Positions 56,184 through 64,000 of a DNA stretch of 64,000 bases are shown here, piece after piece. The translations under genes and the position numbers were made by a program. Origin of the DNA: Prevotella sp. oral taxon 475 (GTDB taxonomy: Bacteria > Bacteroidota > Bacteroidia > Bacteroidales > Bacteroidaceae). Each line of letters opens with the position of its first letter. Position 1 is the first letter of the stretch. The notes under the pieces were generated by a model. It saw only the letters and a program-made list of their open reading frames with translations. It did no database searches and had not been told where the DNA came from. The stretch is from the NCBI RefSeq assembly GCF_018127805.1, contig NZ_CP072334.1, positions 1,342,001 to 1,406,000 of the forward strand. The letters run 5' to 3'.

Positions 56184-56513
56184 ATGACGACAACAACAAT
56201 GTTAGCCGCACAAGCTGCCGGCGGTAGTTCAGCAATGCCCATCTTGATGATGGTTGCTATTTTTGTGATTATGTATTTCTTTATGATACGCCCTCAGCAA
56301 AAGAAGCAGAAAGAGATACGCAACTTTCAGAATGCTTTGGAAGAGGGTACAAAGATTATTACCGGCGGTGGCATCTATGGAGTGGTGAAACGTATTGACC
56401 TCACTTCAAATCTTGTAGAGGTGGAAATAGCAAAGGGCGTTATCATTAGCGTAGATAAAGGCTCGGTGTTTGCTAATGCCATGGCTTCCCAAACCTCGGG
56501 CACAAAGGCATAA
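56184..56513 (+). CDS. yajC: Preprotein translocase subunit YajC
   Basis: The 109-residue protein has one membrane helix (AMPILMMVAIFVIMYFFMI), then RPQQKKQKEIRNFQNALEEGTKIITGGGIYGVV, a close YajC match. It associates with SecDF. It sits between nusB and the YbbR gene, which starts 3 bases after its stop. Confidence 0.95.
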   Translation: MTTTTMLAAQAAGGSSAMPILMMVAIFVIMYFFMIRPQQKKQKEIRNFQNALEEGTKIITGGGIYGVVKRIDLTSNLVEVEIAKGVIISVDKGSVFANAMASQTSGTKA

Positions 56514-56516
56514 TTA

Positions 56517-57503
56517 ATGAAAAGACCCCGTCTCTTAAAAGTGTATGCTTTCGTCAGGAACTTCATGTTCAGTTCTGTGAACAAAGAGTTTCTGATTTTT
56601 TTGTTCTTTCTTGCATTGAGCGGAGGCTTTTGGCTGCTCGCAGCTCTAAACGAAACCTACGAGAAAGAATTCCTTTTGCCCGTTCGTTTCGCAAATGTGC
56701 CGAAGAATGTAGTCATCACTTCGAATGAAGACGACGTGGTTCGGGTGACGTTAAGAGACAAAGGGTTCACCATGATGGCCTATCTCTACTCCCAACAGCT
56801 GCGCCCTGTGTTGCTCAACTACAGCAATTACGCCAACAAAAAGACAGGACGGGGCATCATTCCAACAGCCGACATTCAGAAACAGCTCTATACTCAGCTC
56901 TACGGGTCTACCAAAATCGTGTCTGTAAAGCCCGATAGGGTGGAGTTCTCTTTCAATTACGGCGAGAGCAAACGGGTGCCGATACGCATGGCTGGAGTGG
57001 TAAGTCCAGGTGAAAGGCGTTATCTTTCCGACTTGAAGTTTATGCCAAGCTTTGTTACCATCTATGCCAACAGACGGCTATTAGATAGCATCAAAGCCGT
57101 ATATACGGAAGATTTGCACATCGTCAACTTCAGCGATACCATCTCTCGGCTCGTCTCTCTGCGCCGCATAGAAGGGGTTAAGGTCATTCCGAACAAGGTA
57201 AAGCTCATGCTTTACCCGGATGTGCTGACTGAAGAGAGCATCGAAGTACCGGTAATGGCCATCCATCTACCTGCCGATAAGGTGTTACGTACTTTTCCAT
57301 CGCGTGTGAAAGTGCACTTCACCATTGGGGTAAGCAGTGTACGTTCCATCCGTTCCGATGCCTTTAGCGTAGTGGTCGACTATGCCGAATTGGCCGCTCA
57401 TCCTTCGGAAAAGTGCATTTTGTATCTGAAAACCATCCCTCAAGGTGTTCGCAATGCCCGATTGGAGATTGAACAGGTAGACTATCTCATCGAGCAGAAG
57501 TAG
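56517..57503 (+). CDS. YbbR/CdaR-like protein
   Basis: The 328-residue protein has a single N-terminal membrane anchor (EFLIFLFFLALSGGFWLLAALNE) followed by YbbR-like beta domains, in periplasmic orientation. The YbbR signature is seen in EFLLPVRFANVPKNVVITSNEDDVVRVTLRDKG. In Firmicutes the relative CdaR controls a diadenylate cyclase; no such gene is adjacent here, so the partner is unknown. It is in a yajC-ybbR-coaE run. Confidence 0.85.
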   Translation: MKRPRLLKVYAFVRNFMFSSVNKEFLIFLFFLALSGGFWLLAALNETYEKEFLLPVRFANVPKNVVITSNEDDVVRVTLRDKGFTMMAYLYSQQLRPVLLNYSNYANKKTGRGIIPTADIQKQLYTQLYGSTKIVSVKPDRVEFSFNYGESKRVPIRMAGVVSPGERRYLSDLKFMPSFVTIYANRRLLDSIKAVYTEDLHIVNFSDTISRLVSLRRIEGVKVIPNKVKLMLYPDVLTEESIEVPVMAIHLPADKVLRTFPSRVKVHFTIGVSSVRSIRSDAFSVVVDYAELAAHPSEKCILYLKTIPQGVRNARLEIEQVDYLIEQK

Positions 57504-57531
57504 ATTTTTAACAATCAAGACCAAGACACGG

Positions 57532-58104
57532 ATGGAACTACGCATCGCCCTTACAGGTGGAATCGGTAGCGGAAAGTCGTTTGTTTGCAGTTTGTTGCGA
57601 ACGAAAGGCATTGAAGTGTTCGACTGTGACGCGTCGGCCAAGAGACTGATGCGCACCTCAGAACCTCTGCAGCAAGAGCTTCGACAAGTGGTAGGGCAGA
57701 CATTATATGTCGAAGGACGATTGCAGAAACAGGTGTTAGCTAAATTTCTCCTGACAGGAGAGGACAACCAGGCACGCATCAACAGCATTATTCACCCGGC
57801 TGTGGCGCAAGACTTTGAACTGTCGGGCTGTCGATGGCTTGAGAGTGCCATCTTTTTCGATAGCGGTTTTCACCGTCGTGTACATATAGACAAGGTGATA
57901 TGTGTCACCGCTCCGATAGAGACACGCATCTTGCGGGTGATGAAACGAGACGGTATCACGCGCGAGAAAACGCTCGAATGGATAGAATGTCAACTCCCGC
58001 AGGAAGAGGTTTTACGACAGTCCGACTATGAAATCGTGAACGATGGTATAGAGAATGTGAGCAAACAAATAGACGAATTATTAACAACCCTAACAAAACT
58101 ATAA
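57532..58104 (+). CDS. coaE: Dephospho-CoA kinase
   Basis: CoaE catalyses the last step of coenzyme A synthesis. The 190-residue protein has the P-loop ALTGGIGSGKSFVC and VFDCDASAKRLM. The segments INSIIHPAVAQDF, ESAIFFDSGFHR and the CoA-site DYEIVNDG are also visible. It lies 28 bases after the YbbR gene. Confidence 0.95.
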   Translation: MELRIALTGGIGSGKSFVCSLLRTKGIEVFDCDASAKRLMRTSEPLQQELRQVVGQTLYVEGRLQKQVLAKFLLTGEDNQARINSIIHPAVAQDFELSGCRWLESAIFFDSGFHRRVHIDKVICVTAPIETRILRVMKRDGITREKTLEWIECQLPQEEVLRQSDYEIVNDGIENVSKQIDELLTTLTKL

Positions 58105-58116
58105 ACGTAGTAGAAT

Positions 58117-58560
58117 ATGTTACAGACAATTCTTTCAATTGCAGGAAAGCCTGGACTTTACAAACTGGTGTCAAGAGCCAAAGTAACGCTTATTGTAGAA
58201 GCTCTCGACGAGACGCATCGACGTATGCCTGTATTCGCAACCGACCGTGTTACGAGTCTTTCAGACATCTCGATGTTTACCACTTCTGAAGATGTGCCCT
58301 TGTGGCAGGTACTGAAAAACTTAGGCGAAAAAGAGCAATCGAAGCCCTGCTCGTTGAACTACAAGAAGGCAACGGGAAAAGAACTGCGTGCGTTTTTCAG
58401 TGAAGTGCTGCCTGATTTCGACCAAGATCGGGTGCACGACAGCGATATCAAAAAGTTGATCCAGTGGTATAACATCCTCGTCAACAATGGTATCACCGAC
58501 TTCGAAAGCATGTTGAATCCCACAGAGGGTGGGGAAGTAGAACCCCAACAAGAAGTATAA
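58117..58560 (+). CDS. DUF5606 family protein
   Basis: The 147-residue protein begins MLQTILSIAGKPGLYKLVSRAK, the conserved start of DUF5606, a small Bacteroidetes family of unknown role. LVEALDETHRRMPVFATDRVTSLSDISMFT and the SDIKKLIQWYNILVNNGITDF segment agree. It is cytoplasmic, with no signal peptide. It lies 12 bases after coaE and is followed by a terminator. Confidence 0.88.
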   Translation: MLQTILSIAGKPGLYKLVSRAKVTLIVEALDETHRRMPVFATDRVTSLSDISMFTTSEDVPLWQVLKNLGEKEQSKPCSLNYKKATGKELRAFFSEVLPDFDQDRVHDSDIKKLIQWYNILVNNGITDFESMLNPTEGGEVEPQQEV

Positions 58561-58567
58561 TCGAGAG

Positions 58568-58597
58568 AAGTGGAGGGCTCTGTGCCTTCCACTTTTT
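58568..58597 (+). terminator. Terminator after the DUF5606 gene
   Basis: AAGTGGAGGGC (58568-58578) pairs with GCCTTCCACTT (58584-58594) with one wobble pair, followed by TTT. Confidence 0.75.
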
Positions 58598-58612
58598 AGT
58601 CATAGACGTGTT

Positions 58613-59545
58613 ATGTGGTTACATCTCCTTTTCGTTCTTATTGGCATTATGCTCGTGTTATGGGGTGCCGACCGTCTGACAGACGGTGCCGTGGGACTTG
58701 CCGAGCGGATGAACATTCCTCAAATCGTCATAGGACTCACCATCGTTGCCATGGGAACATCCATGCCCGAGTTCTGTGTTAGCTTTGTTTCAGCCTTGAA
58801 GGGTACACCCGATCTGGCCGTGGGCAACATCATCGGCAGCAACATCTTCAACACGATGCTCATTGTGGGCATGGCAGCAATGGTGACTCCCATAGCCATC
58901 CCCAAAATCACCGTACGCAAAGACATCCCTTTCGCCTTGCTATCTTCTGCCACACTTCTTCTTTTTTGTCTCGACGGCCATCTCAGCAGAGTAGATACAG
59001 GCATTCTGCTCATTCTCTTTTTCTTCTTCATGGCCTTCACTCTGCGCACAGCAAAGCAGATGAACGACACGCAGTCGCAGACGAAAAAGAAGATGAAACC
59101 CCTTGTAGCCACAGTTTGGCTCTTAGTGGGTTTAGGCTGTCTGATTGCAGGTAGCAATCTGTTTGTAGACGGAGCCACGCAAGTGGCCGCAGCAATTGGT
59201 GTGAGCGATGCGGTGATCGGCCTGACCATCGTTGCCGGAGGAACATCTCTTCCCGAACTAGCCACCAGCGTATTAGCGGCCCGTAAGGGCAATAGCGGAA
59301 TTGCAATAGGCAATGTTCTCGGTTCGAATGTCTTCAATATTTTGGCCATTCTGGGTGTGACGGGTATGATTTCGCCCATGCAGATACAAGGAATTGGTCT
59401 AACAGACCTGGCTATGCTGGTGGGTAGCATGGTATTATTATGGCTGTTCTCATTCACCAAGTATACCGTTTCCCGTTGGGAAGGAACCATTCTCACCGTT
59501 CTTTATATAGGCTATATCGGCTTTTTGATTGCAGCCATCCGATAG
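58613..59545 (+). CDS. Calcium/sodium antiporter (CaCA, YrbG type)
   Basis: The 310-residue protein has about ten membrane helices in two inverted halves. The alpha repeats are clear: IGLTIVAMGTSMPEF with GNIIGSNIFN in the first half, and IGLTIVAGGTSLPEL with GNVLGSNVFN in the second. It exchanges calcium for sodium or protons across the inner membrane. It lies downstream of the DUF5606 terminator, so it likely has its own promoter. Confidence 0.94.
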   Translation: MWLHLLFVLIGIMLVLWGADRLTDGAVGLAERMNIPQIVIGLTIVAMGTSMPEFCVSFVSALKGTPDLAVGNIIGSNIFNTMLIVGMAAMVTPIAIPKITVRKDIPFALLSSATLLLFCLDGHLSRVDTGILLILFFFFMAFTLRTAKQMNDTQSQTKKKMKPLVATVWLLVGLGCLIAGSNLFVDGATQVAAAIGVSDAVIGLTIVAGGTSLPELATSVLAARKGNSGIAIGNVLGSNVFNILAILGVTGMISPMQIQGIGLTDLAMLVGSMVLLWLFSFTKYTVSRWEGTILTVLYIGYIGFLIAAIR

Positions 59546-59581
59546 AGATGAATTGCATTCAAAACAACTGCTTTCCCAACT

Positions 59582-59657
59582 CTTAGCTTTTGCACTCCAT
59601 TTTCTTAGCTTTTGCACTCCATTTTCTTAGCTATTGGAGTGCAAAAGCTAAGAGATG
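59582..59657. repeat. 22-bp tandem repeat array 5 (CTTAGCTTTTGCA family)
   Basis: CTTAGCTTTTGCACTCCATTTT-type units begin at 59582, 59604 and 59626, exactly 22 bases apart. At 59648, the next phase position, CTAAG occurs within the inverted copy GCAAAAGCTAAGAG. The inverted copy faces CTTAGCT of unit 3, forming a stem. The array lies between the antiporter gene and cysE, 60 bases upstream of the cysE -7 element. Confidence 0.88.
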
Positions 59658-59717
59658 AAAAAGCGAACCTTTTTTATTTTTTATTTGTCTGCTTCTTAAC
59701 ATCTCAAGTTTTATTCG

Positions 59718-59725
59718 TACTTTTG
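59718..59725 (+). promoter_or_regulatory. -7 element of cysE
   Basis: TACTTTTG followed by CG matches TAnnTTTG, 31 bases before the start. The nearest upstream TTTG is too far, so the -33 is uncertain. Confidence 0.5.
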
Positions 59726-59756
59726 CGCTAAATATTGAATATTGACACGCCGAGTG

Positions 59757-60656
59757 ATGAGCAACGAAGAATTGACCCACACACTTACCCAAGCCGTGGC
59801 AGAGCTTTCTGAAGCCAGTGCACTGAAAGAACTGTTCCATCGGCATAAAGACGGAAATCCGTTGCCCTCGGGACAGGTGCTCGAAGAGATCGTACAGCTG
59901 CTTCGCACCATTCTTTTTCCCGGATATTACGGTCAATCATCGGTGAATACGAGAAGTATCGAATATCACATCGGGGTTCATGTAGAAAAATTACACCAAC
60001 TTCTTTCCGACCAAATTCTGGCAGGACTGTGCTTTGCACATTGCGATGAAGACGACACAGCACCTCAATTAGAAGAGAGACGCTCTGAAGCCGAACGCAT
60101 GGCAGCTGAGCTCATCGCCCGTTTACCGCAAATACGTTGCGTGTTAGCAACCGACGTGACGGCAGCTTACAACGGAGACCCCGCTGCAGAAAGCTATGGC
60201 GAAATCATTTCATGTTATCCTGTGATCAAAGCACTGGTCAATTATCGCGTAGCACACGAACTCTTGAAGATGGGTGTTCCACTGATCCCTCGCATCTTGA
60301 CAGAGATGGCACACTCGGAGACGGGTATCGACATTCATCCGGCGGCTTCTATCGGCGAATATTTCACCATCGACCACGGAACAGGTGTCGTTGTAGGGGC
60401 CACTTGCATCATTGGACGCAACGTAAAGCTATATCAAGGCGTTACGCTCGGTGCACGCAGCTTCCCTCTTGACGAAGACGGGCATCCTATCAGAGACATT
60501 TTGCGTCACCCTGTCTTGGAAGACAATGTGATAGTCTACTCGAACGCCACTATTCTGGGGCGTGTCACTATCGGTGAAGGTTGTGTCGTAGGAGCCAATA
60601 TCTGGGTGACAGAAGACATGGCACCCAACACTAAGATTTATAAGAAAACGAAATAA
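59757..60656 (+). CDS. cysE: Serine O-acetyltransferase
   Basis: It makes O-acetylserine for cysteine synthesis. The 299-residue protein has an N-terminal helical domain and a C-terminal left-handed beta-helix. IDIHPAASIGEYFTIDHGTGVVVGATCIIGRNVKLYQGVTLGA is the serine acetyltransferase signature with the catalytic His in HGTG. The start at 59757 (MSNEELTHTL) is preferred to an in-frame TTG at 59742. The long N-terminal domain is as in other Bacteroidetes homologues. Confidence 0.93.
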   Translation: MSNEELTHTLTQAVAELSEASALKELFHRHKDGNPLPSGQVLEEIVQLLRTILFPGYYGQSSVNTRSIEYHIGVHVEKLHQLLSDQILAGLCFAHCDEDDTAPQLEERRSEAERMAAELIARLPQIRCVLATDVTAAYNGDPAAESYGEIISCYPVIKALVNYRVAHELLKMGVPLIPRILTEMAHSETGIDIHPAASIGEYFTIDHGTGVVVGATCIIGRNVKLYQGVTLGARSFPLDEDGHPIRDILRHPVLEDNVIVYSNATILGRVTIGEGCVVGANIWVTEDMAPNTKIYKKTK

Positions 60657-60671
60657 ACAGACGTAAAGACA

Positions 60672-62261
60672 ATGGAATTCGAACTCATCGCCAAAACCTT
60701 TATGGGTTTGGAGCCGGTTTTGGCCAAGGAACTCATCCAAATGGGAGCTAACAACGTACAGATAGGCCGGAGAATGGTGTCGTTCACGGGCGACAAAGAA
60801 ATGATGTACCGCGCCAACTTCCAACTGCATACGGCCATTCGCATCCTGAAACCGATTGCAAAGTTCAAAGCACGATCGGCAGACGATGTGTACGAAGAGA
60901 TTCAGAAAATAGACTGGAGTCGACATATCGAAGAGGGCAAAACGTTTTCGGTAGACTCTGTGGTGTATTCTGAGGAATTTCGCAACTCGCGCTTTGTCAC
61001 TTATAAAGTGAAAGATGCCATTGTAGACCAATTCCGCGAACGCACCGGTAGACGTCCGAATATCTCTGTAAGTAATCCCGACATCCGATTGAACATCCAT
61101 GTAGCTGAATACGACTGCACACTCTCGCTCGATTCGAGCGGAGAAAGTCTGCATCGCCGCGGCTATCGACAGGAGTCGGTAGAGGCTCCGCTGAACGAAG
61201 TGCTGGCTGCTGGTATGATTCTGATGACTGGTTGGCAGGGCGATTGCGACTTTATCGACCCCATGTGCGGATCGGGAACACTCGTTGTTGAAGCGGCTCT
61301 CATTGCCCGCAATATCTCGCCGGGCGTGTTTCGCAAGAACTACGCTTTTGAAAAGTGGCCCGATTTCGACCAGGAACTCTTTGATAACATCTATAACGAC
61401 GACTCGCAAGAGCGGGAGTTTGCACATCACATCTACGGCTATGACGTGGATATGAAAGCTGTGAACACGGCTCGGCTCAATGTTCGTGCATCGGGACTGA
61501 CGAAAGATATTACCATTGAACAAGCTGATTTTAAGGATTTTAAAAGACCTGAAAACAAAAGCATCCTGGTTACGAATCCGCCTTATGGCGAACGTATCTC
61601 TACTCCCAATCTCCTTGGCACGTATAAGATGATAGGCGAACGACTGAAACATCAATTCATGGGTAATGAGGCATGGGTGCTGAGTTATCGTGAGGAGTGT
61701 TTCGACCAAATAGGCCTTAAACCTTCCATCAAGATACCAGTGTATAACGGGTCGCTGGAGTGTGAGTTTCGCAAGTATACCATCTTCGACGGATCGTTCA
61801 AAGACTTCCGCGAAGAGGGCGGCGTGGTGAAAACCGACGACGAAAAGAAACAAATGGCAGAGAAACACCGCTTTAAGAAGAATCGAGAGTTTAAAAAACG
61901 ACTCGACGAAGAACTGCAAGATCAGGGCGACGACATCCGTTCGTACACCTTTAAGAATCATTTTGCCAAAACAGAAGAACGAAATGCCGACCGCAAACGT
62001 CGTTTCGCAGGGGCTTACAGCGAGAGAGAGCATCGCGACGGAAGACGCTTCGACCGTGATACAAAAGGCTCCGAACGAAAGGACTTTGGCAGAAAGAGCG
62101 GAGATTTCGGCAGAAAAGGTAAAGACTTCGACCGAAATAGGGGATTCGACCGAAAAGGCAAGAATTTCGATTACAAGGAGAGAGCCTTTGGAAAAGACGC
62201 TAAACGCGGCGAGAAAAGATCGAACAGAGAATTTACTAACTTGATAGACCATGACGATTAG
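60672..62261 (+). CDS. THUMP-containing RNA methyltransferase, RlmL type, with basic tail
   Basis: The 529-residue protein starts with a ferredoxin-like and THUMP region. The SAM motif is CDFIDPMCGSGTLVVEAAL and the guanine-N2 or adenine-N6 catalytic motif VTNPPYGERI. The nearest relative is the N-terminal RlmL part that methylates G2445 of 23S rRNA. The last 150 residues are a charged low-complexity tail with repeated phenylalanine-basic units (FGRKSGDFGRKGKDFDRN). The stop overlaps the DPP gene start by 11 bases. Confidence 0.92.
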   Translation: MEFELIAKTFMGLEPVLAKELIQMGANNVQIGRRMVSFTGDKEMMYRANFQLHTAIRILKPIAKFKARSADDVYEEIQKIDWSRHIEEGKTFSVDSVVYSEEFRNSRFVTYKVKDAIVDQFRERTGRRPNISVSNPDIRLNIHVAEYDCTLSLDSSGESLHRRGYRQESVEAPLNEVLAAGMILMTGWQGDCDFIDPMCGSGTLVVEAALIARNISPGVFRKNYAFEKWPDFDQELFDNIYNDDSQEREFAHHIYGYDVDMKAVNTARLNVRASGLTKDITIEQADFKDFKRPENKSILVTNPPYGERISTPNLLGTYKMIGERLKHQFMGNEAWVLSYREECFDQIGLKPSIKIPVYNGSLECEFRKYTIFDGSFKDFREEGGVVKTDDEKKQMAEKHRFKKNREFKKRLDEELQDQGDDIRSYTFKNHFAKTEERNADRKRRFAGAYSEREHRDGRRFDRDTKGSERKDFGRKSGDFGRKGKDFDRNRGFDRKGKNFDYKERAFGKDAKRGEKRSNREFTNLIDHDD

Positions 62262-64000
62262 ACAACTGATCGTGGGGATATTGCTGTCTCCACTCGCATT
62301 ATTCCTACAAGGCATGCAGGCACAAAAGCTGTTTACGCTGGAAGATCTCAACTTCGGAGGTAACAATTACCACAAGATGATACCGGAAAATCGGTACACC
62401 AAGTGGTGGGGAGAGGAACTGATGCGCGCCGATACGGAGTTTTGCGCGTTGATCAATAAGAAAACGGGTAAGGAAACGACGCTCTTCACCCTCGAGGACA
62501 TGAACCGCTGGACAGGAAACGATGAGGAAAACAAGATGAAGTCTCTCTCACACGTGGAGTTTCCTTATGCGGGTGAGCCGCTGGTGTTGCTGAACAACGC
62601 GAAGAAACGCATGCTGGTGAATTGGAAAACCGGGAAAATGGTATGGCAGCAGACGGCAAAAGACGAGACCTCGGCCGACTGGAACGCACGCTCACGAGCC
62701 GTGGCTTTTGTGAAAAACGACAACCTATATATCACAGATGCTGAAGGAAAGACTCGGCAACTCACAACCGATGGCAGTCGGAACGTGGTTTACGGGCAGA
62801 GTGTGCACAGAGATGAGTTTGGTATCTACAAGGGTACGTTTTGGAGCAACGACGGACAGAAGTTGGCTTTCTACCGGATGGATCAGTCGATGGTGACCGA
62901 CTATCCGCTCGTAGATATCAATACACGCATTGCAACAGAGACTCCGACGAAATATCCGATGGCCGGCGAGACTTCACACAAAGTGACGGTAGGCATCTAC
63001 GACCTCAAAACGCAAAATGTCATCTATCTCAATACGGGCGATCCGACCAACCGTTATTTCACCAACATTGCCTGGTCGCCCGATGATAAGAAGCTCTATC
63101 TCATAGAACTCAATCGGGCGCAGACCAATTGCTCACTCGATGCCTACGATACAACGACGGGCAACCAACTAAAAACGCTCTACACCGAGCACAACGACAA
63201 GTATGTGCATCCCATGCACCCCATTACGTTCTTACCGTGGGACGAGAATCTCTTTCTGTTGCAGAGCGAGAAAGATGGCTTTAACCATCTCTACCTCTTC
63301 GATACGAAAGGTCGGGAAAGAAAACAGCTCACCTCCGGTCGGTGGGTGGTGCTCAACTTACTGGGATTCAACCCTAAAACGAAAGAGGTTATCATCCTTT
63401 CGACAGAGTGTAGTGCAATACAAAATAATATCTATGCTGTAAATCTACTGACGGGCAGACGTCGACTCTTGGACAACGGTAGAGGTTGCCATGCCAATAC
63501 AGTAGGTGATGGTGGCAGTAGGAGGGGAGCTCTGAGTGCGTCGGGCGGATGGTTGATCGACAATTATACCGAACCCACTGTTCCACGAAACATCTCTATT
63601 GTGAATGTAGCTACGGCAAAGGCCATCGATTACTTCACTGCAGACGACCCCTGGACGGGCTACACCGTTCCCGAATACACCTGCGGAACGATAAAAGCAG
63701 CCGACGGCATTACCGATCTATACTATCGGATGGTGAAACCCACCCATTTTAATCCTCAAAAGAAATATCCCACCATCGTCTATGTATACGGAGGACCGGG
63801 TGTTCGCAATGTGGAGGCGCGCTGGCATTTTTGGTCGCGCGGATGGGAAACCTACATGGCGCAGAAAGGTTACTTGCTCTTTATCCTTGATAACCGTGGC
63901 AGCTGCAACCGCGGACTGGCTTTCGAACAAGCGACGTTCCATCATTTGGGTATCGAAGAGATGAAAGATCAGATGATGGGCGTAGACTTCTTACGCTCGC
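62251..64000 (+). CDS. S9B-family dipeptidyl peptidase, 3' end cut by window
   Basis: The start at 62251 gives MTIRQLIVGILLSPLALFLQGMQAQ, a signal peptide. The 583 complete codons cover the propeller (WSNDGQKLAFYRMDQSMVTDYPLV, KYPMAGETSHKVTVGIYDL, LQSEKDGFNHLYLFD) and the first part of the alpha/beta hydrolase (YPTIVYVYGGPGVRNVEARW). The catalytic Ser, Asp and His would follow after residue 583, outside the window. It is a different paralogue from the S9B gene at 1-1067. Both are exported, so peptide degradation at the cell envelope is likely. Confidence 0.9.
   Translation, partial: MTIRQLIVGILLSPLALFLQGMQAQKLFTLEDLNFGGNNYHKMIPENRYTKWWGEELMRADTEFCALINKKTGKETTLFTLEDMNRWTGNDEENKMKSLSHVEFPYAGEPLVLLNNAKKRMLVNWKTGKMVWQQTAKDETSADWNARSRAVAFVKNDNLYITDAEGKTRQLTTDGSRNVVYGQSVHRDEFGIYKGTFWSNDGQKLAFYRMDQSMVTDYPLVDINTRIATETPTKYPMAGETSHKVTVGIYDLKTQNVIYLNTGDPTNRYFTNIAWSPDDKKLYLIELNRAQTNCSLDAYDTTTGNQLKTLYTEHNDKYVHPMHPITFLPWDENLFLLQSEKDGFNHLYLFDTKGRERKQLTSGRWVVLNLLGFNPKTKEVIILSTECSAIQNNIYAVNLLTGRRRLLDNGRGCHANTVGDGGSRRGALSASGGWLIDNYTEPTVPRNISIVNVATAKAIDYFTADDPWTGYTVPEYTCGTIKAADGITDLYYRMVKPTHFNPQKKYPTIVYVYGGPGVRNVEARWHFWSRGWETYMAQKGYLLFILDNRGSCNRGLAFEQATFHHLGIEEMKDQMMGVDFLRS

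Noticed and set aside
60429..62366. 645-codon open frame on the minus strand opposite the RlmL-type gene
   Set aside because: It is antisense to a clearly conserved gene, shows no recognisable domain, and also crosses the cysE and dipeptidyl peptidase starts.

Overview
The window is 64 kb of chromosome from a Bacteroidales bacterium, most likely a member of the Prevotellaceae and probably host-associated. Four things point there: promoters with the Bacteroidetes -7 element TAnnTTTG (for example upstream of msbA-like, infC, nusB, spt and tRNA-Pro); mostly weak Shine-Dalgarno sequences; family-specific proteins (GldB-like lipoprotein, DUF5606, a DUF6261-like protein, long NusB, bacterial serine palmitoyltransferase, HECLGH-type dipeptidyl peptidase III); and the overall gene content. 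No rRNA, phage, insertion sequence, integrase or CRISPR-cas locus was seen. One tRNA (Pro, TGG) is present.

Layout. 0-9.3 kb: the 5' part of a dipeptidyl peptidase IV on the minus strand, a radical SAM protein, GldB-like lipoprotein, PrmA, a Tyr/Trp-rich secreted protein, an OmpP1/FadL-type outer membrane protein and a GHL10 glycoside hydrolase-like protein. 9.8-17.3 kb: a plus-strand envelope operon (MsbA-like exporter, LtaS-like sulfatase-fold transferase, LpxL-like acyltransferase, GT11 fucosyltransferase, two GT2 glycosyltransferases). 17.6-20 kb: DUF2520 protein, KdsC, Maf, AraC-type HTH protein. 20.4-30 kb: dipeptidyl peptidase III, an AlkD-like protein, the coupled run fur-purA-hisS, then thrS, infC-rpmI-rplT. 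30.3-34.8 kb: a minus-strand set, DUF6261-like gene with a disrupted start, dapA, a second LtaS-like transferase, PAP2 phosphatase. 35.6-43.4 kb, minus strand: GH29 fucosidase, RhlE-type helicase, LptF/G permease, tgt, lon; the first three genes are visibly GC-rich. 44-53 kb: TrmN6-like methyltransferase, a diacylglycerol-kinase-family gene divergent from spt, tRNA-Pro, TetR regulator, maeB, mnmE, nucleoside phosphorylase, PD40 protein. 54.9-64 kb: nusB-yajC-ybbR-coaE-DUF5606, a Ca/Na antiporter, cysE, an RlmL-like methyltransferase, and a second S9B peptidase cut by the window end.

How the genes work together: much of the window is envelope lipid and LPS biology (Kdo phosphatase, lipid export, acyl, glycosyl and phospho-alcohol transfer, Lpt permease, PAP2 phosphatase, sphingolipid synthesis). 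A second theme is peptide use (two S9B peptidases and an M49 peptidase). The rest is translation and housekeeping.

The most unusual content is intergenic. Nine tandem-repeat arrays were found by hand. Five belong to one family: a TTAGCTTTTGCA-like unit repeated four times at exactly 22 bp. The other four have a 41-42 bp period, and each is built on a different dyad-symmetric core (TTCCCAAAnTTGGGAA; TCTGAAcatTTCAGA; CCGACCnnGTCGG; TGTAcccTACA switching to TGAGCnGCTCA). They lie between genes, usually 60-450 bp upstream of a gene start or recognisable promoter. Their shared periods with unrelated sequences suggest a common architecture rather than common descent.
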